Of a stretch of 64,000 nucleotides of DNA, positions 37,590 through 46,696 are shown one piece after another. Position 1 is the stretch's first letter. Each line of letters opens with the position of its first letter. The notes below the pieces were generated by a model, which was given only the letters and a program-made list of their open reading frames with translations, was not told the DNA's origin and searched no databases. A program made the position numbers and the translations under genes. The DNA comes from Sphingomonas xinjiangensis. GTDB taxonomy: Bacteria > Pseudomonadota > Alphaproteobacteria > Sphingomonadales > Sphingomonadaceae. Location of the stretch: positions 16,779 to 80,778 of the forward strand of contig NZ_JACIJF010000013.1 of the NCBI RefSeq assembly GCF_014199255.1. Reading direction: 5' to 3'.

Positions 37590-38963
37590 ATGCGGATTGT
37601 GCAATGCCGCATCCGCGGGTATCTCCTGCATCTCGTAATCAGGGTAGCAGCTTTGTCCATTCTCGTTAAAGCGGCGTCTTGGCTTACCTCCTTGTTCCGG
37701 GAGAGTAAGCCGCGGGTCATAAACTTGCCTTACAATCCGCCACGCGATGAAGAAGACGCAAGAACAGAAAGGCGCCCGCTAGCTCCTGATGAGGAAAGTA
37801 GCATACCGGCATCGAAGCTTTCCGTCAACAACGGGGTCGACCGGAGGACGGTTCTTCAAGCATTCGACGCATCGCGACCGATCAGCGGCAGATCTCAGCT
37901 ATTTGGTAGGCAGCGCGAAATCGAAGCGCTACTGCTGGCCGTCTTCGACTACCATCAACATGCAGTTGTTTACGGAGCTCGGGGCTCCGGCAAGACCTCG
38001 GTCGCCCGGGTGTTCGGCGATTTCGCCGACCAGTGTGGCGCCGTCGTACTGTACTTTCCTTGTCAGCCAGAGGCGAATTTCGCCCAACTCATGGGAGCCC
38101 TCATCGATGGCTTGCCGCCAACGGCGATCGCTCCGCAGGAGCGGCCAATCTTCAATTCGCGCCTGCAAAATCTTCCAGCTCACTTCGGACCATCGTCCTT
38201 TGTCGACTTGGTGGCTCAAGCTGTTGCGAGGCCTGTCGTCCTCATCCTTGATGAATTCGATAGGATAACAGACGATAAGACGAAGACCGACATCGCTGTC
38301 GCTATGAAGCTCTTATCCGACACGCACGCAGCGATTCGTATTATGCTCGTCGGAATCGCAAGCAGCGTTAGCGACATTCTCGATGCCCATCCGTCACTGC
38401 GCCGTCACATAGCGGTCACGCGAATTGGGAGGATCGAACCTACCAGCGTAAAGGCGCTTATCGCTAATGGTGAAGCAGTCACCGGGTTGCCCTTTAGCGA
38501 GGAAGCTCGCTCTATCGTTGAACGCGTCAGCATGGGCTCCCCTTATCACGTGAGATTACTTTGCAGGCAGGCCGCCTTGAAAGCTTATAATCGCCGCGCA
38601 TCAGAGGTATCGTCGACCGACGTTCGTGCCGGACTTGCGGAAGTTGTCGAGCTATGGGCCGCGACCAATCCTGCTGACGCGAACAGATTTTTGTCCGTCG
38701 CTTTGGACCCGTTCCTGCAACCCGAGCTCGAGAAGATTGCCCGAGAAGCTGCGATGAAGGACCAATTCGCGGCGGATTCATCATCTAGTAATGCGCTGGC
38801 TATGCTACGCGACAGCGTAGTTCCTTCCGCACATGCTGAAGGCTACTGGGCTTTTGCAGATAGTCTTGCTCCGCAGTTTCTTGTGGCCGCGACCGTCTTA
38901 GCCGAAAGCGACGCAGCACAAATTCGTCACCAGGAAGGATCGCTTGATGTTGCCGCTCAGTGA
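37590..38963 (+). CDS. AAA+ ATPase of the polysaccharide export operon
   Basis: A 457-residue protein. A possible single hydrophobic helix at residues 11-36 could anchor it. A P-loop GARGSGKTS begins at residue 129, and Walker B VLILDEFDR is at 217-225. The C-terminal part has the helical pattern of ORC/Cdc6- or Tni-like AAA ATPases that begin with FGRQREIEALL. It is the first gene of the export operon and overlaps the next by 17 bases. Its job is not established; it may drive assembly or signalling of the export machinery, notably because the EpsG-like protein downstream has lost its own P-loop. Confidence 0.75.
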   Translation: MRIVQCRIRGYLLHLVIRVAALSILVKAASWLTSLFRESKPRVINLPYNPPRDEEDARTERRPLAPDEESSIPASKLSVNNGVDRRTVLQAFDASRPISGRSQLFGRQREIEALLLAVFDYHQHAVVYGARGSGKTSVARVFGDFADQCGAVVLYFPCQPEANFAQLMGALIDGLPPTAIAPQERPIFNSRLQNLPAHFGPSSFVDLVAQAVARPVVLILDEFDRITDDKTKTDIAVAMKLLSDTHAAIRIMLVGIASSVSDILDAHPSLRRHIAVTRIGRIEPTSVKALIANGEAVTGLPFSEEARSIVERVSMGSPYHVRLLCRQAALKAYNRRASEVSSTDVRAGLAEVVELWAATNPADANRFLSVALDPFLQPELEKIAREAAMKDQFAADSSSSNALAMLRDSVVPSAHAEGYWAFADSLAPQFLVAATVLAESDAAQIRHQEGSLDVAAQ

Positions 38964-40323
38964 TTTAGCCGCCGCGATCAAGCAGCGACTCAGGATCGAA
39001 GTGGCTGTCTTTGTGCTGGTTTTGGCTATCGTCGCCCTTATGACTTTGCTCTCCCCTAAAGTCTATCGCTCCACGTCGAGTCTGCTCTTTGACGAGAAGC
39101 CCATCGATCCTGTTCAAGACGCTGCGGGCGGGGACCGCGATCTTTCCACTCTGCTCTCCACGCAAGCCGCCGTTATCAAGAGCGACTTGGTGGCGGCGAA
39201 AGTGGTGCAAAATCTCAATCTCGTCACCCCCGACATCCTTTCTCAGTGGCGCGCGCAGACAGGAGGCGCCGGAGACGTCAATGTTTGGTTCGGGTCTCGG
39301 TTGTTGAACGGTCTTGAAGTCGTTCCCGACGGCGCATCGCGAATCGTAAGAGTCAGCTACCGATCCAACGACGGGGCTGTGGCCGCACAGTTAGCAAACG
39401 CTTTCGTGAAAGCCTATTTGGATCAGAAACTCGAACTCCAGACCGACCCTGCGAAAACCTACTCTCGCTGGTACGCAGATCGGACTCGTGAAGTGCGAGC
39501 GAACCTCGAGACCGCGCAAGCGAAGTTGACCGCTTTCAAGCGGCGAACCGGCATCGTCGATACGGATAGCACGAACGCGGAGACAGGGCGACTTACTGAT
39601 CTTCAGTCTGCAGTTACCAGCGCTGAGGTCGGGTCTGCCGATCTTGGTTCTCGCAGCGCAAATGCCGCCTCGCGCTCTCCAGACGTACAAAATAGCGCCG
39701 TTGTTTCTGGCCTGAGAGCGAGCATCGCCTCGAAATCGGCTCAACTTAGCGAGATGAGCGTATCTCTTGGCCCAAATCATCCAGACCGCCGCGCTGCGCA
39801 AGCCGAGCTAGCCGCTCTAAACTCCCGACTTGCGTCTGCCATCGCAGAACAGAGTGCCTCAATAAATGTGGCAAGCTCAGCGGCTGAGAGCAAAGAAGCT
39901 GAACTGCGAAGGAATCTTGAAGCGCAAAAAGCCAGGATGCTAACTTTAGCAGGAGAGCGCGCCGAGTACGATGTTCTACGACGCGATGTCGACTCGGCTC
40001 GCGCCTCATATGATCAAGTAACTCAGCGCCTTGACGCCATGCGACTATCCGCAGCCGCCCCTACGGCGGGAGTCCGGCAGCTCGATGTCGCGAGAGCCTC
40101 CGTGTTGCCATCGGAACCGAATATCACCCTCCGCCTACTTCTCGGCCTCGTTCTGGCAACTCTTCTGGCGATCGGAGTAGCTATTCTGCTGGAACTGGCT
40201 CGCCCGATTGTGAGGTCAGCGGCAACGCTTCAGGAGGTTACAGGCGTGCCTGTAATAACCTCTGTGAACTTCACGAACTCGAGTACTCTAGATCATTTGA
40301 AACCTGACAAGAAGGCCGCATGA
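38947..40323 (+). CDS. epsF: Polysaccharide chain-length determinant (EpsF/GumC-like)
   Basis: A 458-residue inner-membrane co-polymerase. One membrane helix at about residues 20-40, a long periplasmic part with coiled-coil stretches (about 170-230 and 280-360), and a second helix near 395-420 (LRLLLGLVLATLLAIGVAILLEL), the Wzz/GumC/EpsF topology. It controls polymer length together with the polymerase. AGGAAGG precedes the ATG at 38947. It overlaps the ATPase gene at its start and the next gene by ATGA at its end, which suggests coupled translation. Confidence 0.88.
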   Translation: MLPLSDLAAAIKQRLRIEVAVFVLVLAIVALMTLLSPKVYRSTSSLLFDEKPIDPVQDAAGGDRDLSTLLSTQAAVIKSDLVAAKVVQNLNLVTPDILSQWRAQTGGAGDVNVWFGSRLLNGLEVVPDGASRIVRVSYRSNDGAVAAQLANAFVKAYLDQKLELQTDPAKTYSRWYADRTREVRANLETAQAKLTAFKRRTGIVDTDSTNAETGRLTDLQSAVTSAEVGSADLGSRSANAASRSPDVQNSAVVSGLRASIASKSAQLSEMSVSLGPNHPDRRAAQAELAALNSRLASAIAEQSASINVASSAAESKEAELRRNLEAQKARMLTLAGERAEYDVLRRDVDSARASYDQVTQRLDAMRLSAAAPTAGVRQLDVARASVLPSEPNITLRLLLGLVLATLLAIGVAILLELARPIVRSAATLQEVTGVPVITSVNFTNSSTLDHLKPDKKAA

Positions 40324-41204
40324 GACTCCGATCATCAGATACGAGCAAACAGGGTTCTGGCTTGCTCGGCGACGTGTCGCCCGTGGGTTCTTCCGCACGT
40401 GACTCCAGTGGTATAGATTCCGCTCTTCTTCCGGAGCAGCGCGCTTTAGTGCTGCAACTGCAACAAAGCACGGGCAAGTCATTCCAAGATTGCGCTATGG
40501 AGCTGGGATACCTCCCGGGCGAGACGTACAAAAACGTCAAAACGTTTTCGGCGAGAGGTGTTGGCTCGGGCACAGATCAGGATCTGAACCCGTTGGTCGT
40601 TATGATGTCCCAACCCGACGATCCTGTTGCCCGCGCCGCAAGGGAGCTAAGAGCTGCATTCGGGTCCATGCAGAATCGTGATGGTACTACCCCGCGGCGA
40701 TATGCTCTCTTGGCGCTTCGAGCTAGGACTGAGAACTCAATCATTGCAGCTAATCTGGCGGTTGCTTGTGCTCTCAGCGGCCAGCGGACACTTCTGATCG
40801 ACGCCAATTTCAAGAATCCTGTTCAACACGGCATATTCCACCGCGCCGGGGGGCATGGCGTCTCGCAGCTCCTGGCGAAGAAGGCTGACCTTGATCAACT
40901 GATCCAGGCGACTGATGTGGAGGGCTTGAGCCTCCTGCCGATCGGCACCGCAAACAGTATAACTGCCGAGCTTACCGACCGTGCAGCACTTGCGACGTCC
41001 ACAGAGCGGGCTTCAGAAACGTTCGACGCTGTAATCGTCGACGTTGGCGAGGCGGATCAGGTGGGAATTGCATGCGCGCAAGGCTTCGACGCCGTGTTAT
41101 TACTCGTTCAGCGCGACGTAGCCCCACTGGGAGACGCGAGACGAATATTCGAGAAACTGCGCGGCACGGGCGAAGCGTCCTTCGGCTTGGTAGTTATCGA
41201 CTGA
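40320..41204 (+). CDS. EpsG-like BY-kinase homologue with a degenerate P-loop
   Basis: A 294-residue protein that follows EpsF, as EpsG tyrosine autokinases do. The fold is recognisable: DDPVARAARELRAAF before the ATP site, AANLAVACALSGQRTLLIDANF (Walker A' region, in part), GVSQLLAKKADLDQLI and AVIVDVGEADQ (Walker B region). But the P-loop, usually S-x-x-P-G-E-G-K-S, reads ALRARTENS at about residues 132-140: both glycines and the lysine are gone. There is also no tyrosine cluster at the C-terminus, which ends FGLVVID. It is probably a non-catalytic partner of EpsF. ATGA overlap with epsF. Confidence 0.78.
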   Translation: MRLRSSDTSKQGSGLLGDVSPVGSSARDSSGIDSALLPEQRALVLQLQQSTGKSFQDCAMELGYLPGETYKNVKTFSARGVGSGTDQDLNPLVVMMSQPDDPVARAARELRAAFGSMQNRDGTTPRRYALLALRARTENSIIAANLAVACALSGQRTLLIDANFKNPVQHGIFHRAGGHGVSQLLAKKADLDQLIQATDVEGLSLLPIGTANSITAELTDRAALATSTERASETFDAVIVDVGEADQVGIACAQGFDAVLLLVQRDVAPLGDARRIFEKLRGTGEASFGLVVID

Positions 41205-41226
41205 TAAGGCCAGCATGGAGGTGCTT

Positions 41227-42012
41227 ATGAGTAGGTCACGACTTCGAATTGAGGCTTCCGAAAAACGTCGCCTTGGCCATGTTGAAGTTGAAGTAGAAAC
41301 ACAACGCGGCGCCCTTTCACGTCTCCGCACGGCGGTGGAAGCTCGGAGTTGTTCCACTTGGGGCTTCTGCAACGCCCACACAGTTAATATGGCTGCCGAA
41401 GATGTTCGTTTCCGCGCGGCGGTGGGCGAAATCACGATGTTCAATGATGGTGTCGGCGTGGACATCGCGAGCCGGTTGCTTTTTGGAGCCGCCTTCCCGG
41501 AGAACTTGAACGGCACTGACCTGACTCCAGCTTTGCTCGAAATGCTCCCCGAAGGCACAAAGGTTTATCTCGTCGGGGGCTCACCAGATACAGCAGTGCG
41601 AGCTGCGGAGGCATTTTCGGCTATGCACCCGAACGTCCGGCTTGTTGGCTGCCATCACGGTTATTTTTCAGATCATCAGGGGTCGCTGGTGGCCAATCAG
41701 GTAGCAGCCGCGGATCCGGATCTGATTCTAGTCGGCATGGGGCACCCTAAGCAGGAGATCTGGGCCGCAAGCAACATGAGAGCTCTGAAGGCTCCCTCTT
41801 TGTGTGTCGGAGCCCTGATTGATCGGGCTGCGGGAGCGATCCCCCGTGCTCCGCTCTGGATGCGCCAATTGAGAGTCGAGTGGCTGTTTCGCCTGCTGCT
41901 TGAGCCTAGAAGGCTTGCGAAAAGGTACCTTTGGGGGAATGGTGTATTTCTCATCAGAGTTTGGCGGCAGCACCGTGCGTCCTCATCTGGCAAGTTACAG
42001 ACACATGTTTGA
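41227..42012 (+). CDS. gumM: GumM-like glycosyltransferase (WecG/TagA/CpsF family, GT26)
   Basis: A 261-residue peripheral membrane enzyme of the GT26 family. FCNAHTVNMAAED, MFNDGVGVDIAS (catalytic aspartate region), NLNGTDLTPALLE, VYLVGGSPD, LVGMGHPKQEIW and the C-terminal basic membrane-binding tail RAPLWMRQLRVEWLFRLL are all present. In xanthan GumM adds the second glucose to make the cellobiose lipid. The ATG at 41227 follows GGAGGTG and is preferred over one four codons upstream. Its stop overlaps the next gene by 8 bases. Confidence 0.88.
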   Translation: MSRSRLRIEASEKRRLGHVEVEVETQRGALSRLRTAVEARSCSTWGFCNAHTVNMAAEDVRFRAAVGEITMFNDGVGVDIASRLLFGAAFPENLNGTDLTPALLEMLPEGTKVYLVGGSPDTAVRAAEAFSAMHPNVRLVGCHHGYFSDHQGSLVANQVAAADPDLILVGMGHPKQEIWAASNMRALKAPSLCVGALIDRAAGAIPRAPLWMRQLRVEWLFRLLLEPRRLAKRYLWGNGVFLIRVWRQHRASSSGKLQTHV

Positions 42013-43258
42013 AAATGCTCCAAGTCGTTTTTTGTATTTAAGGATCGCGCTTCTTTGCTCCGTGTTGCCGGCCTTCAGCATCCCTGCGAACGCGCAAGGT
42101 GGAACGGTCGGACGGCCGCTCATAGGAAGCGGCATTGACGGGCCAGCGGCGGCAGCGGGAAATCGCGAGCGCGTCACAGTAGAGCCTTCCATTGCAATAG
42201 CCTACGACAGCAACGTTCTTCGTCGTGACGCGGACGCTGTTGCCGGATCGACCGACAACGTTCGCTACACGCCGTCGCTAAACCTGAGCTACAATCGACA
42301 GATAGGGAGGACACAGATCCGCCTTGCTGGCTCCGCCGGATATGACTTCAACTCGCGCTTTCGCTACTTGAACAGGGAGCGTCTTGCCGGAAGTATCGCA
42401 GTCCGGTCGCCGGTTGGGGCGCCCTGTCCAGTCTCGCTTTCCTTCGACCACGAGCAGGCGCAATATGAACTAGACGAGCTTGACACCGTTGCGAGCTCAG
42501 TTCAGACGATTCAAAATATCACTGCTGACGCCTCCTGTACTAGGCCTGGCCTATCGCCAAGCCTCGGCACATCTTATCGGATAGTCAAGAATAGCGCCTC
42601 CTCGCTGTCAGATAGCAACTACCTCGAAGGACATCTGGGCCTCCGCCTCAATATAACATCCCTGGGATCAGTGACAATCTACGGACAAGTTGCACGGCTC
42701 GCTCGCCCTGAATTTGAGCAAGCCACAGGTATCTCGGACACCACTCAAATGAGGCGTGTCTACGTGTCGTTATCCCGCGCCGTAGCTCCTAGACTCCAGC
42801 TCACTGGGAATATCGGGTACCTGCAGGCGCTGCCACAGCGTGAGAAAGTTCCCGACTTTTCTGGATTTTCGTATCGCGCAAGCGTCCGCTACGTCTTTTC
42901 TCCGCAGGTGATACTGAATTTGTCCGCCATGCGAGATGTCGAAAATAGCACCGGCATATCGGCGACATACATGGTGCGACGAGACCTTCGCACTGGGTTG
43001 GACTTGAATGTTTTTCATCGGACGTCGTTGAGTTTTCAAGCAGTGCGGCAATTGCGACGCTTCGTAGGCAACGATTTGGGCACCGGGTCGAACATTGGTT
43101 CTGAAGCGTCCGATGCCCTAACGGTGGGTATCACGCGAAGTATCGGACGCCGGCTCCGACTGGGGCTCAACGGAGGCTTGTTGTCGCGCCGGGCTGATGT
43201 AGAATTGTTTGACTTTGATGCGACGAGACTTGGTCTCTCCTTGAGTAGCAGGTTTTGA
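42005..43258 (+). CDS. Outer-membrane beta-barrel protein of the EPS operon (EpsL-like)
   Basis: A 417-residue exported protein. An N-terminal signal sequence ends near ANAQ (about residue 31). The rest alternates polar and hydrophobic residues in beta strands (VTVEPSIAIAYDSNVLRR, RYTPSLNLSYNRQIG) and ends in a terminal phenylalanine (LSLSSRF), the barrel-assembly signal. Barrels like this in EPS/exosortase operons are called EpsL and may form the outer-membrane exit or a support for it. Start chosen at the ATG 42005 because the signal sequence begins there. Confidence 0.78.
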   Translation: MFENAPSRFLYLRIALLCSVLPAFSIPANAQGGTVGRPLIGSGIDGPAAAAGNRERVTVEPSIAIAYDSNVLRRDADAVAGSTDNVRYTPSLNLSYNRQIGRTQIRLAGSAGYDFNSRFRYLNRERLAGSIAVRSPVGAPCPVSLSFDHEQAQYELDELDTVASSVQTIQNITADASCTRPGLSPSLGTSYRIVKNSASSLSDSNYLEGHLGLRLNITSLGSVTIYGQVARLARPEFEQATGISDTTQMRRVYVSLSRAVAPRLQLTGNIGYLQALPQREKVPDFSGFSYRASVRYVFSPQVILNLSAMRDVENSTGISATYMVRRDLRTGLDLNVFHRTSLSFQAVRQLRRFVGNDLGTGSNIGSEASDALTVGITRSIGRRLRLGLNGGLLSRRADVELFDFDATRLGLSLSSRF

Positions 43259-43273
43259 TTTGGGGAGTTTATA

Positions 43274-44074
43274 ATGTTCGTTAGGCGAATAGCAATTGTG
43301 GCTCTGGTAGCATTGGCTCCAAGCTTGTCTACCGCTGCTGCTCAAAGCGTAGTAGGTCCCGCAGCAGCGTCCGCAGATGCTGGCTACGTCCTTGGGATCA
43401 ATGATCAGGTGGAGATAAATATTTTCGGCGCCGGTCAGTCTCAGGCTGTACGGTCTCGCATAACTGAGGATGGTACCGTCATTGTTCCATACCTCGGAGC
43501 GATCAAGGCGACCGGCTTAACTGCGAGGCAGCTATCCGAGGAGTTGACTAAGCTACTAAAATCTCGGGGTATCTTCAACAATCCTATTGTGGGTGTTGAA
43601 GTGCTTCAATTCGTTAGCAATACCGTTACAGTTTTCGGCGAAGTTGGAACGGCTGGTCTTTATCCCTTGGATCAACCGCTCACAGTCGCTCGCCTGATGG
43701 CAAAGGCTGGTGGAACCCGCGGCACCGCCGCCGACTTCGTCATCCTGAGGCGTGGCGGAGCGGAGCACCGTATCATACTTTCGAATGGATCGGGGGAATG
43801 GAGCAGTTCCACACCTATACTTCCTGGCGACGAATTGTACGTGCCCGTAGCCCCAACTATTTATATCTACGGCCAAGTGAATTCAGCGGGATCCTACTCC
43901 ATCAAAAGCAACATGAGCGTTTTACAGGCACTTGCGAGAGCTGGTGGCCCTACACTCGGAGGGTCCCAGAACAACATCTCCTTGTATCGCGATGGCAAGA
44001 AGATCAAGCGCGTAGAGCTTGATAGCGACGTGCGGGACGGCGACGTCCTTTACGTGCATGAGCGGCTTTTCTGA
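43274..44074 (+). CDS. epsE: Polysaccharide export outer-membrane protein (EpsE/GumB/Wza-like)
   Basis: A 266-residue OPX protein. A signal peptide (to about residue 23, STAAAQ) is followed by the poly_export domain (YVLGINDQVEINIFG, about 38-110) and two SLBB-type domains (VTVFGEVGTAGLYPL, IYIYGQVNSAGSYSI). No lipobox cysteine, unlike Wza, so it is probably a short periplasm-facing form that works with the neighbouring barrel, like GumB/EpsE variants. GGGGAG precedes the ATG. Last gene of the operon. Confidence 0.9.
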   Translation: MFVRRIAIVALVALAPSLSTAAAQSVVGPAAASADAGYVLGINDQVEINIFGAGQSQAVRSRITEDGTVIVPYLGAIKATGLTARQLSEELTKLLKSRGIFNNPIVGVEVLQFVSNTVTVFGEVGTAGLYPLDQPLTVARLMAKAGGTRGTAADFVILRRGGAEHRIILSNGSGEWSSSTPILPGDELYVPVAPTIYIYGQVNSAGSYSIKSNMSVLQALARAGGPTLGGSQNNISLYRDGKKIKRVELDSDVRDGDVLYVHERLF

Positions 44075-44088
44075 TTCTTATAGCTCGG

Positions 44089-44113
44089 GGGCGGTTCTAG
44101 ACTAGGATCGCCC
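44089..44113 (+). terminator. Hairpin at the end of the export operon
   Basis: GGGCGGTTCTAG and CTAGGATCGCCC form a stem with two G-U pairs, 15 bases after the last stop. No T-run follows, so only a probable terminator. Confidence 0.45.
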
Positions 44114-44619
44114 AATTCCATGCCTGCGCGCTGTCTGCGGTCCGGCGGAAGTGCTAAGATCCGGACGCGCAGATCACAAGTTTGATAGTACGACGGTAGC
44201 AGGCGCGTCAGCAAGAAGAAGGCGGTTGAACGGCGGAAGAGATGGGCGGCGACGCGGGGCGCTTGAGCGGGCGAGCATATAATAGTTTGGCTGCAACGCC
44301 CGTGCGCTGTTTATGGTACCTGACGAAGTAGTCGCCAGGTCGTGAGCTTATAAGCGGAGTGGCAGAACGAATTATATGCCACTCATCGCATTGCTGACGA
44401 TGGTAGTTGCGGCCGGGGGAAGCGACCGGCGGCGGCAGGGGCATAACGATCATCTAGCACTTTGATCAGGCAGACGAGGAGAGCCAGCAAGGTGACCCGC
44501 CAGAGAGAAAGGCATGGGCCAGGGTGAATCTCAGGACGATCCCCGTAGAGGTGAACAGCGCGCCGACAAGTAGGTTACCACGGTCGGGGGCACGTTCGGT
44601 GCCGACGCAACACGTCCCT

Positions 44620-45060
44620 CTGCGGCGCGATCAATGATCGAGGCGCGCTGAACGGCATCTTCTGTTGCTTGCGCCCGACGTACCGTGGCGCGGCGTACTC
44701 GAGCGTTTTGATCCGCGCACCACGTGCTACAATTGCCTCGTGCGATCGTGAACGGCGCCGGCTGATGGACGCCATCACCGCCGTGCGTGGGGCAACATTC
44801 AGATGATGGACACCACCTCCATTGACGCCCGCAAGCAGGTGGGGACGGCACAAAGCAGGGCAGATCACCGTCTCGAGTACGCGTCCGGCCTGACCCGTGT
44901 TGCGGGGAACGGCAAGGCGGTCATGCCGCTGACTGCTAAGTTCTACTTCTGGAGTCCAGAAGGAGGACAGAAGATGGTTCGGGTGGAGATCATCACCCGG
45001 ACCGGACGCCGGCGCATCTACAACGACGATGAGAAGGCCCGACAGCCAGGTCTACAATCG
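44620..45060 (+). mobile_element. IS5-family relic
   Basis: Fragments LNGIFCCL, TTCYNCLV-like sequence, RRLMDAITAVRG and QMMDTTSIDA follow the order of IS5 transposase blocks in several frames, similar to the relic at 15982. No intact frame. The stretch from 44114 to 44619 holds nothing recognisable. Confidence 0.6.
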
Positions 45061-45254
45061 ACGGTCGTTGCACTGTAAGGCCGCTAGCCTCGTCCAGCCG
45101 ATGCAAATTGTCATCTAGTGCAGTGCCGGCTTTAGAGATCGAGACGCCGCGCCCGCGCGGGACGCAAGTGGTTCCGGCAGCCAATACCCCACGTTCCGCC
45201 GACCGGGTTGCCGTCGCGTGAGAGGAAACGGTCCGCCCCCTCGTACGCCCGTGC

Positions 45255-46015
45255 AGGGACCATCGACATCACGCTACCATCAGGGGCTCACCTTGCCGCG
45301 GATACCTTCGTCAACGAAAAGGCCCTGGCAGGGGTGCTGCGCGCTGGAGCATGGCGCATGATCTCGCTGGCACCAGGGAAGCGGGTGAATCTGGCAAGCC
45401 GGTCAGTAAGGATGCGCCTGGGCTTTGACGGCCTCGCCGCGCTGTTCGACCGTTGTTCTCGGACGAGCCTTATGCTGGCCACGTCTTCCTATTCCGCAGC
45501 AGAAGCGGCAACTACCTCAAGGCGCTGCACTGGGCTGGCATTGGGCTGTGCCTGTTTACCAACCGATTGGAGCGGCGCCGGTTCGTTTGGCCACCGCTTA
45601 TCCACGGCGGCGTGGTGGTCTCGCCGGCGCAGCCAGCGCTGGTCGTCGAGGCGATGGACTGGCGGCGAGCAGTTGCTCCGCCGCCACCCGGATTACGGTG
45701 CAGTTGTGAGAAGAAACCGCGGAAATCCCGGCATTTGGCTCGGGGCGAACGGCTGCATCTGGTTAAGAGTCCATGTCGCCACCAGACCGACATCCCCCAA
45801 TGATCCTGACGCTCTGAAGGTGTTCATTGCCGACATGCAGGCGAAACTTGCAGCTTCCGAGCAGGCGCTGGCGATGGAGCGGGAGGCACACGAGGCCATC
45901 CGCAAGCAGGTCGAGGCTGCGCAGAACCCAGTCAAAGTGACCACCTGGGACTTGAAAAGCTCAAGGTACAGCTTGCGCGGCTGCGGCCGATGAAGTTTGG
46001 CCAATCGTCCGAGCG
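45255..46015 (+). mobile_element. IS66-family relic (TnpA tail, TnpB, TnpC start)
   Basis: The end of TnpA (TLPSGAHLAADTFVNEK), most of TnpB in two frames (MISLAPGKRVNLASRSVRMR then YAGHVFLFRSRSGNYLKALH), and the coiled-coil start of TnpC (MQAKLAASEQALAMEREAHE, MKFGQSSER) follow each other as in the intact element at 59656. TnpC stops abruptly at about 46015 where IS630 sequence takes over. Confidence 0.75.
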
Positions 46016-46415
46016 ACCGGCGTTGCTCGCCGTCGGGTCGGCCCTTCTCGGTGGCATGGGCCGTTGTTTCAATGCGCGTGATCAGTGGCGGTCGAAGAAC
46101 CGCAAAAGGCGGCCGATCCCAACCGGGGTACCCCGTTTCGGCCAGCAGCCCCTGCAAGTCCACCAGGGTAATGACGCCCCTGCCTTCGATCGCACCCAGC
46201 ATGAAGCTCGTCGGCGTCGATCCCCGCCGCACGACGATCGCAACCCTGCAACTTGGCAGCCGGCGTGCCGTGCTGAAGGACCAATTGCCGCCAGCGGATC
46301 GTGCTCGCTGCACTCACCCCAACTGAGCCGCTGCGGCCCGGCAGGACATCCCACTCTCAATCGCGGGTACCACCCGCCCACGGAATCCTGTGACAGCACT
46401 CCTGGCATCCATACC
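46016..46415 (-). mobile_element. IS630-family N-terminal fragment
   Basis: On the minus strand IESGMSCRAAAAQLG, then a frame change, SAASTIRWRQL and a WTCRGCWPKRG / LVDLQGLLAETG stretch correspond to the helix-turn-helix part of an IS630 transposase. Inserted into the IS66 relic. Confidence 0.6.
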
Positions 46416-46479
46416 GGCCCTCTCAACTTCGTAGTAAGGCTGATTCAGAGCACCCCCGCTGTGTTTATTCTCAACGACT

Positions 46480-46680
46480 CAGAAGGCGGGGAAACCGCTA
46501 CAATCCGACGCCTCTTCTCCAAGGCAAGGCAGTGCTGGCGAGCGGCCGCCGCTAAACAAGCTCGCCACCGGGTTCCTCGCCTTGGTCCAGCTCGCATCAA
46601 TGCGGCTGCGCAAACGAGCTTTTGGGTCTTCCGCCAAGATAGCTGCAGTCGCTGAGCAACCCGCGAGGGCCGACCCACTT
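46480..46680 (+). mobile_element. IS5-family C-terminal scrap
   Basis: A plus-strand frame reads ATGFLALVQLASMRLRKRAF, the tail of an IS5 transposase similar to IQLASMRLWLRA at 16700. Nothing else of this element remains. Confidence 0.5.
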
Positions 46681-46696
46681 GGAGCGGGACTGCAAT

